Assembly: GCA_008508345.1 (NCBI GenBank)
Contig: QNGE01000966.1
Coordinates: 26,063 to 90,062, forward strand
Length of the DNA: 64,000 nucleotides
Direction: 5' to 3'
Source: Paragonimus westermani
Taxonomy: Eukaryota; Platyhelminthes; Trematoda; Plagiorchiida; Troglotrematidae
The notes below the pieces were generated by a model. It saw nothing but the letters and a program-made list of their open reading frames with translations, had not been told where the DNA came from and did not search any database. How positions within the stretch are numbered: the stretch's first letter is position 1; each line of letters begins with the position of its first letter. Positions 1 through 12,810 of this stretch are shown one piece after another. Made by a program: the position numbers and the translations under genes.

Positions 1-3000
1 TGGACCAGAACTTTCTCAAATACGTACAGCGCACGCTCTTACGGTTGGTGGTACATTTGCACGTTCATTACACGCGGTGTCTCAGACAATTAATTAACGG
101 TATTCATTGGGTAACTTAATAAATTCGAAAAGCAGCAATAATATCACTTTCTGATAGCGCCACCTCATAACTGACTCTGCTTTCATGTTAAATAAACCAA
201 CAAAACAAATGCAATTAATCACTCTTACTAGCATCACAGGCAGAACTGTTGTGCAAAACAAGAGGGTAATTACAGAAATACCTTGTCGTACACAGACCAC
301 CGTGAACGGGTTGCATTCACATGCATAACAAATGACGCATCATGATAACCGAAACGTTTTCATGATGTAATCTGGTATGGGAAGCCTAGTTCTGTCGAGG
401 TAATCTTTTTTCATATTCCGAATACCACAGCAAGAGGGCAGATACTCAGTCAAAGAATCGTCGGCCTTTCAAGAGGATAGGCAGGAATCATCTTTCCTGA
501 CGCATACTTGTAACCTAAAGGTAATCTGAAGATGGGATCTGCGCATTATTGATTTAAAATGCAATTTATAACGTCTCCCAAAAGTTGAGAATATTGCAGT
601 TGATAAATCAATGATGACAGGGAGTAGTCAGAAGGGAACAATTCTAAGTAAATGATAAAAAATGTAGTAGTTTGCTCACATTCCCATCTTTTATTGGATG
701 GGGACGGTATATCTAACAAAAACTTCAAGGTGTATGTGCAATGGAACAAAAACATTAAGCCATGATGCGTCGAACAGAAAGTAAAGTATGCATGAATGTT
801 TACTGTTTATTTGTTGGATGCAGATTACGCCGTAGTTATTCCAAACGTGTGCCACTGTGATTAATGGCTTCCGTCTGAGTATACAAGACAACACAGCACA
901 AACAAGTCCATGAACACAGTTAAAGTGATCTTAAACTTGATCAAAACTGCAGAACCATCAAAGTGTAAAGTGCAAAACCTTTCAGTTTATTTTGCTGTTA
1001 AAAAATACATAGAATTTAAGGCAAATCCTAACACTCATTACGGGATCAGTGTAGTTTTTGATTTATTTCAGTAAACCAATTTTGAGGTTGCGGACATTAG
1101 TAATATTCCTGAATAACTTCATCTCAGCATCTTTCTCTGTCCGTGCTGTTTGCCATTGTGAGTTCAGTTACCTCTCCCATAACGTCATCTCTTTTCTTGG
1201 TCGTCGTTGTTCCCATGAGTAGTTATCACCTGTCAACATATTACCGTAGACTGTCGCCTCAGTCTTTGGGGCCGCTACAGTCTTCGTGCTGTGACTTCGT
1301 GAATCGTTGCTAGGCAAGAGTTGTCTAGAACAGGATATGATGCCGCTCGTGTACCCACAGCCAGTCTGTTCTGTCGGCCGTTTTCACTTCGGTTCGTAAG
1401 GGGCTTAGCCCAATTATGTGATTCGTTCAAAGCTATAGAAAGTGACTTTCTTCGACTTGGGCTTTCTTGGAATGCGTTTGTCTTATAACTCGCGTCACCG
1501 TACTGACGCATACTTAGCGGACAGGCTGGACACTTGGTGTGTATGACTGAGGTGGTGTTCCCGTATATCGCGTTTGCATTGACTCTAATGATATTGGCGA
1601 AACCTGTACATCTGTGAGTCAAACCTGTTCGGTTAGGGGGAGGCTAAATTAAAATGTCAGACATGCAAATCTAATGAATGTTCGTAGGCGTCATTAACAC
1701 TTACCGTTCTTGGATGATTAGTTCTTATTCCGAAGACGTTGGAATCAGAATTGAGATCCATTTCAACCACTGATAACAGCTTCGGTTAGAACTGCTTATC
1801 AAGTTCACCATACTCCAATTATTTTGGAACCTACTTCCGTAGAGAGGGTTAATAAGTTCAAATCAAGTAGGAGTAGCCAGACAATGAAGCCGATTCACCA
1901 TGGATGTTAACCAGTTATTCACTATGATTATCTTTAGTCTAATAATTGTTAATTCTATCGTATTTTTGTTTCACGGGTTTACCTAAGCAGTCATGTCACA
2001 AGCGGAAAGTTTCCTCTGATTTTCATACATCAAGATGTCCACCAAACCGTCATAGTCATGTTTGGGCTAGCACATTTTAGTAGAACTGAGCGTTACTAAG
2101 GAACCACAATGCAAGTCTGAGTTAATTAAATCGGTGAATGCGAGAGTAGACTCATTTATAGTCCAGTTGCTACTGCCTTACCATTCATCATCTTAATGCT
2201 GTCCTCGTTAAAATTGATTTCATGTTGATAATCGATACTATACGAATCTCTGTTATTCAGTTACGAAAGTTGTGAATCCAACGTTGTGATTCGCCTGGCG
2301 GTAGTGAAACGATGCATGCAACATAACACACATGTATGATACAATTCTCAAAATCCACGTTGGCCCAAGAGTGGACTTGGACTGAATAGAAATGTGACTG
2401 CTTTATACAGTGTCCGATTTTAGCTTGTGAACAACCAACGGATTTCTGTTTCCCATTGCTTGCGGCCAAACCTGTCCACCTATCGATCAACAACCCCTTA
2501 AGCAACTATGGGAAAATTCTGCGTGCGTCTGTTTATCTATCTTGTTGGATAGTGAGGTTGACAAGCAGAATGGGGTTCGCAAATTTCGGATTGTATGCAC
2601 ACGTGAAACTTATTGATTTTTTCACACCACCAATCAGAACACATGCCGGTGCCCGATGGTCTTAAACGAGTTCAGTGCATATTATCTGGGAACTCAGGTA
2701 CATGTTCAGTTTCCAAAACCATTCAGCCAAAATAGGACTCACGGTAAGTCGCGTTTGTTGGCAAATTAGAGCAGGATGCTTGATCAAAATTGAAACACTG
2801 GATTGCTTTATTATGTTTTACTGTTGGTTTACTGTTTTAATCGAACTGTGATAATTTTATTATTAAATCCGATGTTGTTACGAATTTTTATGGCGAACGA
2901 ACTGAGCATGAGGTACCACAGTCAGATCTAAGAAAACATTTCTGGTAAACATTTACAGAACCAACCACAGGAAATCCAAACTTCTGCACTATCACGCCCT

Positions 3001-3292
3001 GAAAGATACACATACGGCCAGGAACATATTATGTCCTACGAATCAAAGTAAAGTACCAGTGGAATTTTCGTTTTAAGACTGATGATCTAACAAGTAACTC
3101 AAATTTTGGGAACAACTGAAATACTTGAACAGACTGATCCATGTAGACATTGGCTAAACCAACGAAAATGAAAAACCGATTAAAAATGTCATATAAGTTA
3201 AACATCAGTTACAGTGATATGCAACCTTTGCGCTCGCTTGCACACCAGGGATAAATTTATGACAGGGTTAGTCAAGCTAGAGAAGGCCCTAT

Positions 3293-3316
3293 CAACATTT
3301 CAACATTTCAACATTT
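3293..3316 (+). repeat. three-copy 8-bp tandem repeat
   Basis: The unit CAACATTT occurs three times in a row without a mismatch. It lies inside an otherwise unremarkable open stretch and is most simply replication slippage. Confidence 0.9.
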
Positions 3317-6300
3317 CAAATCGCCATATGAGAATTTTGCCTAATTCTATTATTGGCAACAAAATACTCGTGAAACTACGAGTCTTCCCAAAGAAGCATT
3401 TCAAAAACAATTTTAACAGCTGTCACAAAGTGAAAAACTTATCATTCAAACATACACGTTCAAAGGTACTAATTGGTTTATTAACACAACAGAAGGCGAT
3501 AAAAGACTGCTTTCAGCCAACCATCACCGGATCGATATAATCATAAAAGAGGGTAAAAATGAATTGGGATGTCTAACTGATCAGAAGAGGTTCGTTGCTC
3601 GACGTTCCTTATACGAACTATGTTAACGACCGGTGACCGTATTTGTAGGCCTGAAACAGCCTGAAACGAGCACTGTTTACGGACAAAGGTCACGGTTTCA
3701 TAATATGCTGGTGATCGATACAGTTTCTGTCAAATCCGCTCTTTGTCTGAAACCTCAACAACACCTTGAGTCGCTTTTGACATGCCTACCTGATAAGTGA
3801 TTGAAACACTTATGACAAAGGTGCACTTTGGTAATTAACACGGAAAGTTGTTATTAAGTGGTCCTTGATTTCGACCAGTTAGGCTTGGATTCACTTTGTT
3901 TCTAAACCTATTGTGAGTACGCTGCTCCAATAATAAGTGTATTATGATTCATCCCGGTCCACTTTTTCTAGCCAAATTGTTACGTTTTAAGTTACTGTTC
4001 CATTTAGTCTTCGTTTCACTAAACGACAGATCACATAGACTTCTTTACGGATGGTTCTGATGGGCTCAATAACCTCGCATGTGCAATATGATATACAGCA
4101 CTAAAAGTATAAATCACTTCTTCGCGAATGTCTCGGACTGACGGTGAAGTATCTAGGTTGGGATCCCACAGTAGACCGCATTTTCATAGTTACCCATTAA
4201 AGCACTGCTATGATTATCTTTTTCTGTAAGTTTTCTAAAATGGAGTTTCACTTTGGAAATGTAAAATTTTTGGTCGAAGGAGAGTTTATTCGAAATCATA
4301 ATGTCCTGCTTGACACTCATGTGGGTGAAAACTGTCTTTGTCTCTACCAGCGCTGAACTAATAGCCTTCCATTCATCCGCCAGGTCGCTATCTTTGGACA
4401 CACATGGACTATTATCCAGAAAGTGACTGGATTATTATTTATGTAATTTTGAAAAACAGTTCCTTTTGAGTCACTTGACTTTACCACGTCACTGTCATTT
4501 AGGTTACAAGCAGCATTTAGCGTGCGCTATTTTTCATCAGGTTATATTAGGCTTTGTCCTAGAGAGGAGCTAACTGTCATAAGTCAGAAGCACAGAACAA
4601 AGTTCGCGTCAGTCCTAGGCTAGGGGGTGGCTTTTGCTGTACACTGATCTACACGTAATCGGGGTGGATCGACCGAAAAGTCTTCTGAAAATGAGTCATG
4701 ATAACTCAAGATGGTGTTCTGCTTGCAACCACTGAAATACTTACCACCATTAGTCACTAAACACACACACAAAAATTTCGGTTCAGGCTTGTCCACCGTT
4801 GAAGCAAAACCATTAAATCTGTATCCAACCTGATCATAGCAATAGGGAATGAAAGGACTGAGTCAGTAGTTTCGGTCTTTCGCGCACTAATGACACTACC
4901 AGCATTACAGCAAAGAGATTGGTGATTGCACCGCCCTACGTGACCGAAGTTGTCTGAGTAGCATTGGTTCATACGTCGTTAACAGTTGCGGATTACAATT
5001 ATATAATAGTATTTGGAGCGAAATGACCGGATCGACTAGTTAACGGGTTGCCAGGATGTGTTTGACGATCGGTTAAGCCGGAATTCACGAGATCGTCACA
5101 GATATCAGATCTTTTTTGACAGTGCAGTTGAAATACGCTCAGGAATATCCCCCGTCATAAGTTGGTGCACGTACTAATCTGCTTTGCCCCGGAGGACGGC
5201 ATTGCAAATACACTTAGATTAGTATATTACGCGAGAGACTGACCGGAGTAAATCGAAATGTTAACATCTAGCGACACATCCTTTCTCTGTTTTGACTAGT
5301 GGATGAAGGGAAACCAGAGTTTTAAACAAGCATATATATATGGCACATCGGGATTAACTTGGTTAATTGGATTGATATCACGAATTTCGAAACGTCGGGT
5401 TCACACCAACCCCCTGAATAGGGTTGGGGAAACAAAAATTAGAATATAATTTCACATCGGTCGTAAGCTTACAAATATTGTGGACACATCACACATCCTG
5501 ACCGAAATGGAGAGTCTACAAAGGGGTCCGGATTAGAAGTAGCTGCGACGGCCGAGCAAACGGAGTCTGTTTCATGAAAGCACAAGGTCGTCTACCAACC
5601 GGCAGTCAACAATGAATTGCAGTGTTTCATAGGACGAGTGTGTAACGAACATTTATTAGGATTGCAAGTGAGGATATAATGCTTGAATTGCTATCTTCTG
5701 TGATGGACACAGTGGGTTCAGGTTAACTCAACTCCTACCGCCGAAAGAGTTATGCAAGATTGACGATGTTCAAAGAACTTTGAATATAGACATATTCCTT
5801 AGAAGTTTTTGAAGAAGTTGGTTTTTGCCGTTACTTGATGAAACAAAGGACGTATACAACCCGTAAATGTGTTACGAGACTCGATCGTTAAAGTATGGAC
5901 TTAGGGTCGGATCGAACTGGACACAGAAACAGCCTAAGCCCAAACTTTCCACAACTTGGTGCTTACTAAACTTACAAATGCAGAGATACTGTGACTCTGT
6001 TAGCATGCTGCCCGATGTGTTCAGATCACGTAAGTACTAGCTGTTACATGCCATTTTCCACCTGTACATAACAATCAAAATTCAGTGTTTCCTTCAAAAA
6101 TGGGCTAGCCAAAGGTTGTATGTGAATGCCAAGGCTGCACTCAGGCATGGGTGGTGTTTAGTTTGAAATAATCCAAATCCCCGAGATTCTGTTAACTAAT
6201 CCAGATTATTTTACGTTTCCTATTCCACTTGCGAACTTTTACATTGTTCTCATAAAAGCACCTGATTAATGAACGTGTACAACATTATTCCATATGACAC

Positions 6301-7056
6301 TGTCTTTTACCTACAAGGTTTGAAATATTCACGCGGACACTACTTACCCAGTGCCCGTCTATGAGAATGACATTTAACAACTACTCTGTAGAGAGTTGCA
6401 GCAAATAATTGGTCTAGCATTGTGGTTTCCTATCAGGAATCCTGGCGAGGTATACTCATACGGGTACCCCTATACACCTGGATGTTCTTGGGATAGAATA
6501 TGGGATTCTTAGAAATAGTCCCGACACAATCGGCTTTTATTCAGTGAAACGTGTGGAACCAGAATTCACTATATTTCCGAGAAATCCTCATCCACGGTGA
6601 TCAGTTCGCCTGCTGCAATTACGTTAAGTTTGTGTGGCCTAACTTCATCTACCTCGGGTGTTTCCGCTTTTTGAAGATAAGGTTGGAAAGTATGCGTACC
6701 AATTTGATAAAGTAGGCAGCAAAGACTACTTACTTTCGGTTTGGATCGTGCACTGATGATCCCCGTACACTACTGTGTAAGAATCAACGCATCACACTGC
6801 TTAGAAGTGATCGCCAAGACCTGGTGTTGTGAATCCAAAAGGCGGACGACACAAAGGTTACTTTATTGGAGAAACCAACACACTACTTAAGCGTCTGAGC
6901 ACGACAAGAAACGGAAACACTCATTTGCACACCATACTCTTCTGAGGATACTCCAGTCGCTCTAGACACCATGTATCAGTTCCGTCGTGTAGCGAAAGCC
7001 AATATATTTCATTCTGTCCTCCAACGATCCATCCCGTATCTCTGCCGTATTTATCA

Positions 7057-7088
7057 CGCGATTATCTCGATCCGCGATCATCTCGATC
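7057..7088 (+). repeat. two-copy 16-bp tandem repeat
   Basis: CGCGATTATCTCGATC is followed directly by a copy differing at one base (T to C at the seventh position). The unit is CpG-rich compared with its surroundings. No function is apparent. Confidence 0.85.
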
Positions 7089-9212
7089 CATGCTGCTACT
7101 GAATAGTGGTGTGAGTAGTATGGTGCGACCGTATCTCCTCATTACACTAGTATGCTGAAGCATAGGGGGTGCTTCTGAGGCAATGGAATGGAACTTGGAG
7201 ACACTTACTTTCGATGTAGGCTGACAGAGCAGAGTAAACCTGCCGGGGATGGAGACACAAGAGAACATTTTCACGTGAAAGAATCGATGATACTTTATAA
7301 CATACAGCGAACTAATTGATGTGAATATTAAAAGATACTGAAGTATTAGAAGAAAACTTGTTTCCTCTAGAAAAATAGAATAATGTATTGCGAACACACA
7401 TTTAAGTTGAATTTTATATTGTTCAACCATTTTCTAAAGAAGTGACATACAAAATTTTCATTACACACCAAAATGTGTACGTAGTAATTATTTTATGGCA
7501 GTGTACAAGTGGACGATGAAGTTAAGGGTAAGCGTCAGATACCAACTTCACTGTATCTAAACTTGTGGTCTTTCCGTAAACCTTATAGACGGAGTAATCT
7601 GTCATCACAAAATTGAGGGTGGACCAGATGTGTGTGTCATAGAAGAGAGGTTTGTCCTTTGGTTGATCAACAGACTATCAGTGGACACAGATTCGATCTG
7701 CTGGAACGTTTTTGTTTCAGTGTTATTCGGAATATTACACCAACAATTTGCTTATTGCGACAGGCGCAACTCCAGTTTTATACCCGAACCAATATGTTGG
7801 AATCTCTGTTTCAACATACATTATGTTACACCTGTGTAAACATGAATGACTACTGAGATGACGCCTATCAGGCCACCACCATTGGGTCATGGTTAGTTCA
7901 CTTTGAATTAGATGGTGGGCGTAACGGCGGGCCAACTCAAGGTTAATCTGGCCTAAGTTAAAAGTAGCCTACGGAAAAGATTTTGTAGTTCTGTCATATG
8001 AGGTGAATTGACCTTTCAAAAGTTAGTGACAATAAAGACCACTATATCACACTGAACCAGATAAGTGGTCAATTGGAAGATTTTTGGCCCCTAAGTTTGC
8101 GAAACTCTTCCCTCACACCTGTCTAAATCCACTTCGTAGTGACTTTTCATGACTGAGTGAGACCAACATTGGGCTGAATTTTGATGAGGATAGACCAACA
8201 AGTCAGAACGCAACAACGCGTTGTACACACTTACCTATGCGATGATCAAGGAGTTGGCTTGGTTATTTTCATTCTGCTTGGCGATGCAGCCAGAATTATT
8301 CAGACTTGTTATGAAAGGCTGAGCGTCAGTGTGCTAGAACTGTATGCTGTACCCCTAAATTTGGCGCCACTACCAGATGCGCGTCTATCGTTTTGAAGCA
8401 GCTAATCATTCTAGGCAGGTGCATAAGACTCACGATTAGACAATGCGTTGTATAGCCTGTTTACCAACACTCGCAGCTAGCACCTGCACAATACTGACGA
8501 CTTTTGTGCTCGATGAAGGTGCGCCTATGCGATTCGGGTCACGGGAATCTAATCAACAGACTCACTGGGCACACGGTACAAAAAAACAGAAGAACGGAAA
8601 CTAATTTGTTTGAAGAAGTGTAAAGTTCTTCGTAATGATTCCTCCGGAAAAATTAAATAATGTCACTGGACCACCAAAAGAGATGAAAGGAGGTTGACCA
8701 GAAATCGTGACAACGTGTTCTGGAATATCTGCTGAAAGCACGAGACAGCGAAAGCCGCAGGGATGCCTTACTCTGGTTTACAGGTCGTTTGTTTGCTTCC
8801 GGTGTGTAGGTTATCTGAATTAGAATGTTTGAGAATCAACATGATGGTTGGATCCATCTGTAGCCCCTATTTTTCCCTTACTAGGGTATACTCTGTACTT
8901 CGGAATTGTACAGCAGTTAAATTTTAATACAAACCAATGATACATTGTTGTCTTCGATGATGGCAATGTTTTGTCATACCACTTCAGCTTCTGTTGGATA
9001 GACGATCAGATTTTGGAGGATGAACCGATAATGACAGTGTTTTCTATTCGAGTGTTACCATGCTCAACAATGACGACAAGTTGGTCAATAAAACAGAATC
9101 CGAAGCATTTTAATTTGTTTGGACATAGTTTTCCGTAAAAATCTCAGACTTGGATTAGAAATTTGTGTACCTACAAAGTCCACAAGAAATGTTTTGACCT
9201 TGACATATTTTC

Positions 9213-9228
9213 TTACTTTTTATTTCAG
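9213..9228 (+). promoter_or_regulatory. 3' splice acceptor upstream of the GPCR exon
   Basis: A pyrimidine-rich run ends in TTTATTTCAG, with the AG at 9227-9228, 64 bases before the receptor's first ATG. This matches a eukaryotic 3' splice site. It could join an upstream 5' UTR exon or serve as a spliced-leader trans-splice site, since flatworms use trans-splicing. In the receptor frame a TAG stop at 9239-9241 follows the acceptor, so the bases from 9229 to 9292 would be untranslated leader. Confidence 0.65.
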
Positions 9229-9252
9229 CTTACACGTTTAGGTTCAAACAAA

Positions 9253-9381
9253 ATGGTCTGTTGAATGCAAACTGTCTGCGGTGGCTTCAAGCATGCTGAA
9301 GCACATCAGCAGTCTCCTTATACTGGGTATATTTTGGCCACTTCGGGTCATATCCAATCAGTTCCCATCACTAGAAGTTGA
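9253..9381 (+). promoter_or_regulatory. two upstream ATGs in the putative receptor leader
   Basis: If the mRNA leader begins at 9229, it contains an ATG at 9253 opening a three-codon frame that stops at 9262-9264. A second ATG at 9265 opens a 38-codon frame that overlaps the receptor start and stops at 9379-9381. Both are out of frame with the receptor. They could lower its translation, or they may show that the true 5' end or start lies elsewhere. Confidence 0.4.
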
Positions 9382-10687
9382 GAAATGTCGAGCCAAAAGT
9401 TTGCTCTACTCCAATAACAGCTCAACCTGTGATATTGCAAAAGATGTATTTGCTGTGAAATTCACTATCCTACTTCTCTACTCTCTCATAGCTTTTATCG
9501 GTCTGGCAGGAAATGGTTTAGTTATTTGGGTTGTGGCCAGGACCAAATCGATTCAGACTATCACTAATATTTTTATTGCCAATCTGGCCGTTTCTGATAT
9601 TCTCATGTGTCTTGTTGCGACTCCGTTCACACCAGTTTCATTATACATGCGAAGTTGGACCCTCCCGGAGATGGTTTGCAAGTTACTTCCTATCACTATG
9701 GGAGTCTCAGTTTACGTATCCACTCTCACCTCGATGGCTATTGCTTTGGACCGATTTTTTGTGATCGTTCATCCATTTCTTCCTCGTATGCGAATTTGGC
9801 TCTGTTTTATCATCATTGTTACTATCTGGATTATTGCCATTCTCATCTCAATGCCACTGGCCGTGTATCACCAGAAACATCAGGACAAAGAGAAAAATAT
9901 TTGGGCGTGTAGAGAAAATTGGCCCAAAGAATCGTCACGTGAAGTGTTCACCGTGGTCAGCTTCGTGCTGCAATTTGTGGTTCCTTGCAGTATAATTTCC
10001 ATTTGTTATTTCCGTATTAGCTTGATATTACGAATGCGGCTGCGTACCAAAATTGGCAAAGCAACCAAACGTCGATTGCAAGATGAGAACGAAATCAGAC
10101 GCAAGAAGCGCACTAACACAATTCTGATCGCAATGGTAGTCATATTCGTTATTTGCTGGATTCCCTTGAACATGCTCTTTATTGCGATGGATGTGTTGTC
10201 TGAAGGACAGACTAAAGTTTTCAATGAATCCAAATACGTCAGTCTAATCTTTCTTGTGTGTCATTTGCTTGCTATGAGCAGTGCTGTGTACAATCCATTT
10301 CTCTATGCTTGGATGAACAAGAACTTCAAAAAAGAGGTCAGACGCATTTTGCCATGTCTTTGTCGTGCCAACTCAAGATCACACATAACGACAGCACTTA
10401 GAACGCACACACAGCCGACCTTAGCAGCGGAATATAGCACTTTGCCAACCAATCATCGCTTGGTGCCTACTCAGTCAGCTCGACCGGATGACATACAACT
10501 GAATAGCTTTGACGTTGATCCTGCAGGCACGACTGACGACAGCATGAGCTTAAGCAACAAGAACATCAAACAGACGGATCTGGTAAATATTACGGACATC
10601 CCACTGATAGATGTGGAGTCAGACAAATTGGAGCCGATTCTTTTATCCAACAACGTTCAGAATGCTCAGAAAATCTGTCAGGCATGA
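9293..10687 (+). CDS. neuropeptide F/Y-type G protein-coupled receptor
   Basis: This encodes a 464-residue class A (rhodopsin-like) GPCR, predicted to sit in the plasma membrane and bind a neuropeptide. The N-terminus has a signal-like hydrophobic stretch (residues 6-20) and N-glycosylation sequons at N41 and N42. Seven membrane spans follow with family landmarks: N74 in TM1, LAVSD with D102 in TM2, C129 and C206 for the loop disulphide, DRF at 153-155 in place of DRY, P231 in TM5, CWIP at 288-291 in TM6 and NPFLY at 334-338 in TM7. The TM7 run HLLAMSSAVYNPFLY and the WP plus LQF..P pattern before TM5 resemble neuropeptide F/Y receptors. C355 and C357 after TM7 may be palmitoylated. The first in-frame ATG is 9293; the frame upstream is closed at 9239. 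The coding region is a single exon. The ligand is inferred only; luqin or RYamide-type receptors are alternatives. Confidence 0.88.
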   Translation: MLKHISSLLILGIFWPLRVISNQFPSLEVEKCRAKSLLYSNNSSTCDIAKDVFAVKFTILLLYSLIAFIGLAGNGLVIWVVARTKSIQTITNIFIANLAVSDILMCLVATPFTPVSLYMRSWTLPEMVCKLLPITMGVSVYVSTLTSMAIALDRFFVIVHPFLPRMRIWLCFIIIVTIWIIAILISMPLAVYHQKHQDKEKNIWACRENWPKESSREVFTVVSFVLQFVVPCSIISICYFRISLILRMRLRTKIGKATKRRLQDENEIRRKKRTNTILIAMVVIFVICWIPLNMLFIAMDVLSEGQTKVFNESKYVSLIFLVCHLLAMSSAVYNPFLYAWMNKNFKKEVRRILPCLCRANSRSHITTALRTHTQPTLAAEYSTLPTNHRLVPTQSARPDDIQLNSFDVDPAGTTDDSMSLSNKNIKQTDLVNITDIPLIDVESDKLEPILLSNNVQNAQKICQA

Positions 10688-11014
10688 GAAAAAGCTACGT
10701 TCCCCTCAGCTAAATGATCATTCTTAGTGTGATTTATGCCACAATTATCCTGGTTCACATAGATCTACGAGTCACCATGAGCACGTTGAATATCATTGGC
10801 TAAGTCGACGTAATTTGGTTGAAATTAGATTCAGTAACCTCTTCAATCACTCTGAGAAGAATTGTGAGCTTCCGTTTCCTGTTATGTTTCTTCATTTGTT
10901 AACACAATCATGTTTCTGTACATAAATGTCATCACTATGACTATGATACTTCCGAAAAATACGTTAACAGTTATGTTTTGATAAGATGCCATAAACGTGT
11001 GGTTATTTTTAATC

Positions 11015-11020
11015 ATTAAA
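11015..11020 (+). terminator. poly(A) signal ATTAAA of the receptor gene
   Basis: ATTAAA lies about 330 bases after the receptor stop codon and is followed within 40 bases by a T- and G-rich stretch, as expected of a cleavage and polyadenylation region. No better AATAAA hexamer was seen between the stop and this point. Confidence 0.45.
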
Positions 11021-11959
11021 GAAAATGTCCTCTATGTAAGGTTTATTTTATCGACTGTGAAGTTTGCGTTCTAAAGTTGATTATGCGATCGAGCTGGCAT
11101 GTTGTAAAACAAAACGGTATCACTAGCTAAGTCATCACTGATTATCATTATCAAAAAGTGTAAACCTAATTGTACAAGTAGCCTGGTAAGACAATGAACC
11201 CGCACTTATGGTTATAGATGGTTACAGATGTAAGCAGGCATGTTACCAGACAATCTGCTAATCACAAGAGCTGAATAAGGGCAATGGAAAAGTGTAATCT
11301 GCTTCCTAAACATACCGAACATATCGAGCAACATGCTTGACTTTCTATTTGTTAGGTGACTCACTGTGGTCTCTGTAACACTGCAGGTGGTGCAGAGATG
11401 TGGTGGTTTTTGGCAAACAAATAGTCATGAATCTGCCCGAAAGGGCGGACTCACATAATTAGTCGTGGTTAACGGTTACTTTAGTAGGAGAAAAGACTCA
11501 ACTTCGGACTGTTACTTTTCTGCTATATATTAACGGCATTAATAATTGACTGACTTAATTATAACACAGATACTGCGCAATAGTACACCCAGGTTTTTGA
11601 TGCCGTCTACACGACTGTCGTCAGTCTTACTTACGTTTCTTGATCAGACCCAACGGATGGTTTCAAGTCAGGTCAAACCTACTCAGAAATTACAGCGCCA
11701 GTTCATGAGACGCCAGGCGCATACCTAAAAGCATAGGATTTTTCTGGCACTAATAGCTTTGTGACAAACTTCACACGTGTTGCACGTATTAAAGAATTAC
11801 ATTGAAATGGGCAAAATAAATTAGTGAAGCGTAATTTTACAAATGGATTAAAACCGTTAGCGTGGATGTGTAGCTTCCCTGGAAAAAATTCAGGGTTGTT
11901 TAATGATCTTGTCTTTCACGTACAGCCACCGATACAGAGGCCATAATCCTAGCACCTAT
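11021..11959. other. intergenic region with no recognised feature
   Basis: AT-rich sequence between the receptor 3' end and the first retroelement relic. It holds only a short open frame near 11.55-11.73 kb with no recognisable motif. Confidence 0.5.
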
Positions 11960-12810
11960 AGACAATCATGAAGACCCAAGCCAGGCGGGCGGCGCTTGAC
12001 CACTTTGGAGTAGTCAGGGTCCCCATATTTCGTAACCACATTGTTGTTTGACCAATACACAGTAGTCTCAGTGTACAACGATTAGCATGGCAAAAGCTCA
12101 ACAGGTATGCGGATTTCGTGGCCCACCCATCTCAAGGTGTTCAGCGCGACTAGATGACCAATAGATCGCACATCCCCATCCTTTCGGAATACGAGCCAGC
12201 TAACGGCCTCAGTGCTCACACGATCAGTCCACTTGATTCGGGCTAATTGGCGGGGAGAAAACGCTGATCAAGCACGGCTAGTCTGTAAACACCTTCGTTG
12301 GAAACGGCCTAGGTTTCCGAGGTATAGAGCGGAACAGAACGCATACAAACATTATATATCTTCATTTTAGCTTCAACTGGACGTGTTTTCTACACTGGTG
12401 AAAGCAACTAGTGCCTTTGGTATTCTTGCCGACACTTCATCATTAATAATACAGGCTGAGAAGATAGTGCTATCCAAGTATGTGAAACTGTCTGCAGTCT
12501 CAAGCGGATTGCTTTAAATGAAGAAAACAATAGTGGGAATGCCCCAATCTTGAAGCAGCACTTTACACTGTGAAGATGCAAAGCGCATCCTATACAAACC
12601 CATCCGGTTATTCACTCTGATCTGCACGACCTACACGTCTACGGCAGGGGGCTAATTAATAGTGTTATCCGCATACTGCTTGTCAATCAACCTAGCGGCA
12701 GAAAGAACCTTAGCATCGATCCGACTGGATTCTTCAAGCGTATCTTCTGGAATGTTCGCGAAAAGACCAAAAAGGAACAGGGATCTTGTGAATTAGTAGA
12801 ATACTTGCAT
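11960..12810 (-). mobile_element. RTE-like non-LTR retrotransposon relic (RT to C-terminus)
   Basis: Reading the minus strand downward from 12810 gives recognisable pieces of a non-LTR reverse transcriptase in order, in different frames. They are a degraded SPFLF-like segment near 12.77 kb, the catalytic box as QYADNT at 12661-12678, a CKVLLQDW-like block near 12.56 kb, FTYL..S with DEVSARI near 12.44 kb, an RSVPLYTSET block near 12.35 kb (expected RSVLLYGCET) and LNTLRWVGHEIRIP near 12.1 kb (expected LRWLGHVLRMP). Such C-terminal blocks are typical of RTE/BovB-like elements common in trematodes. Several frameshifts and stops break the frame, and the second catalytic Asp is Asn. The 5' half and endonuclease are absent or unrecognisable. 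Confidence 0.7.

Larger units (their letters stand above)
1..9212. other. gene-free upstream region
   Basis: I see no supported gene, RNA or recognisable transposon in this AT-rich interval. Open frames are all short, overlap one another on both strands and show no family motif. It holds two tiny tandem repeats, annotated separately. It probably contains the upstream intron or promoter of the receptor gene that follows, but no promoter could be placed. Confidence 0.6.

Noticed and set aside
1275..1622. 115-codon minus-strand open frame
   Set aside because: It is moderately GC-rich with readings such as PLTNRSENGRQNRLAVGTRA, but it has no recognised domain, no splice or poly(A) signals, and could be part of an unclassified repeat.
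9531..10653. Other open frames over the receptor on both strands
   Set aside because: They are shadows of the receptor coding sequence; only the 464-codon frame contains GPCR motifs.
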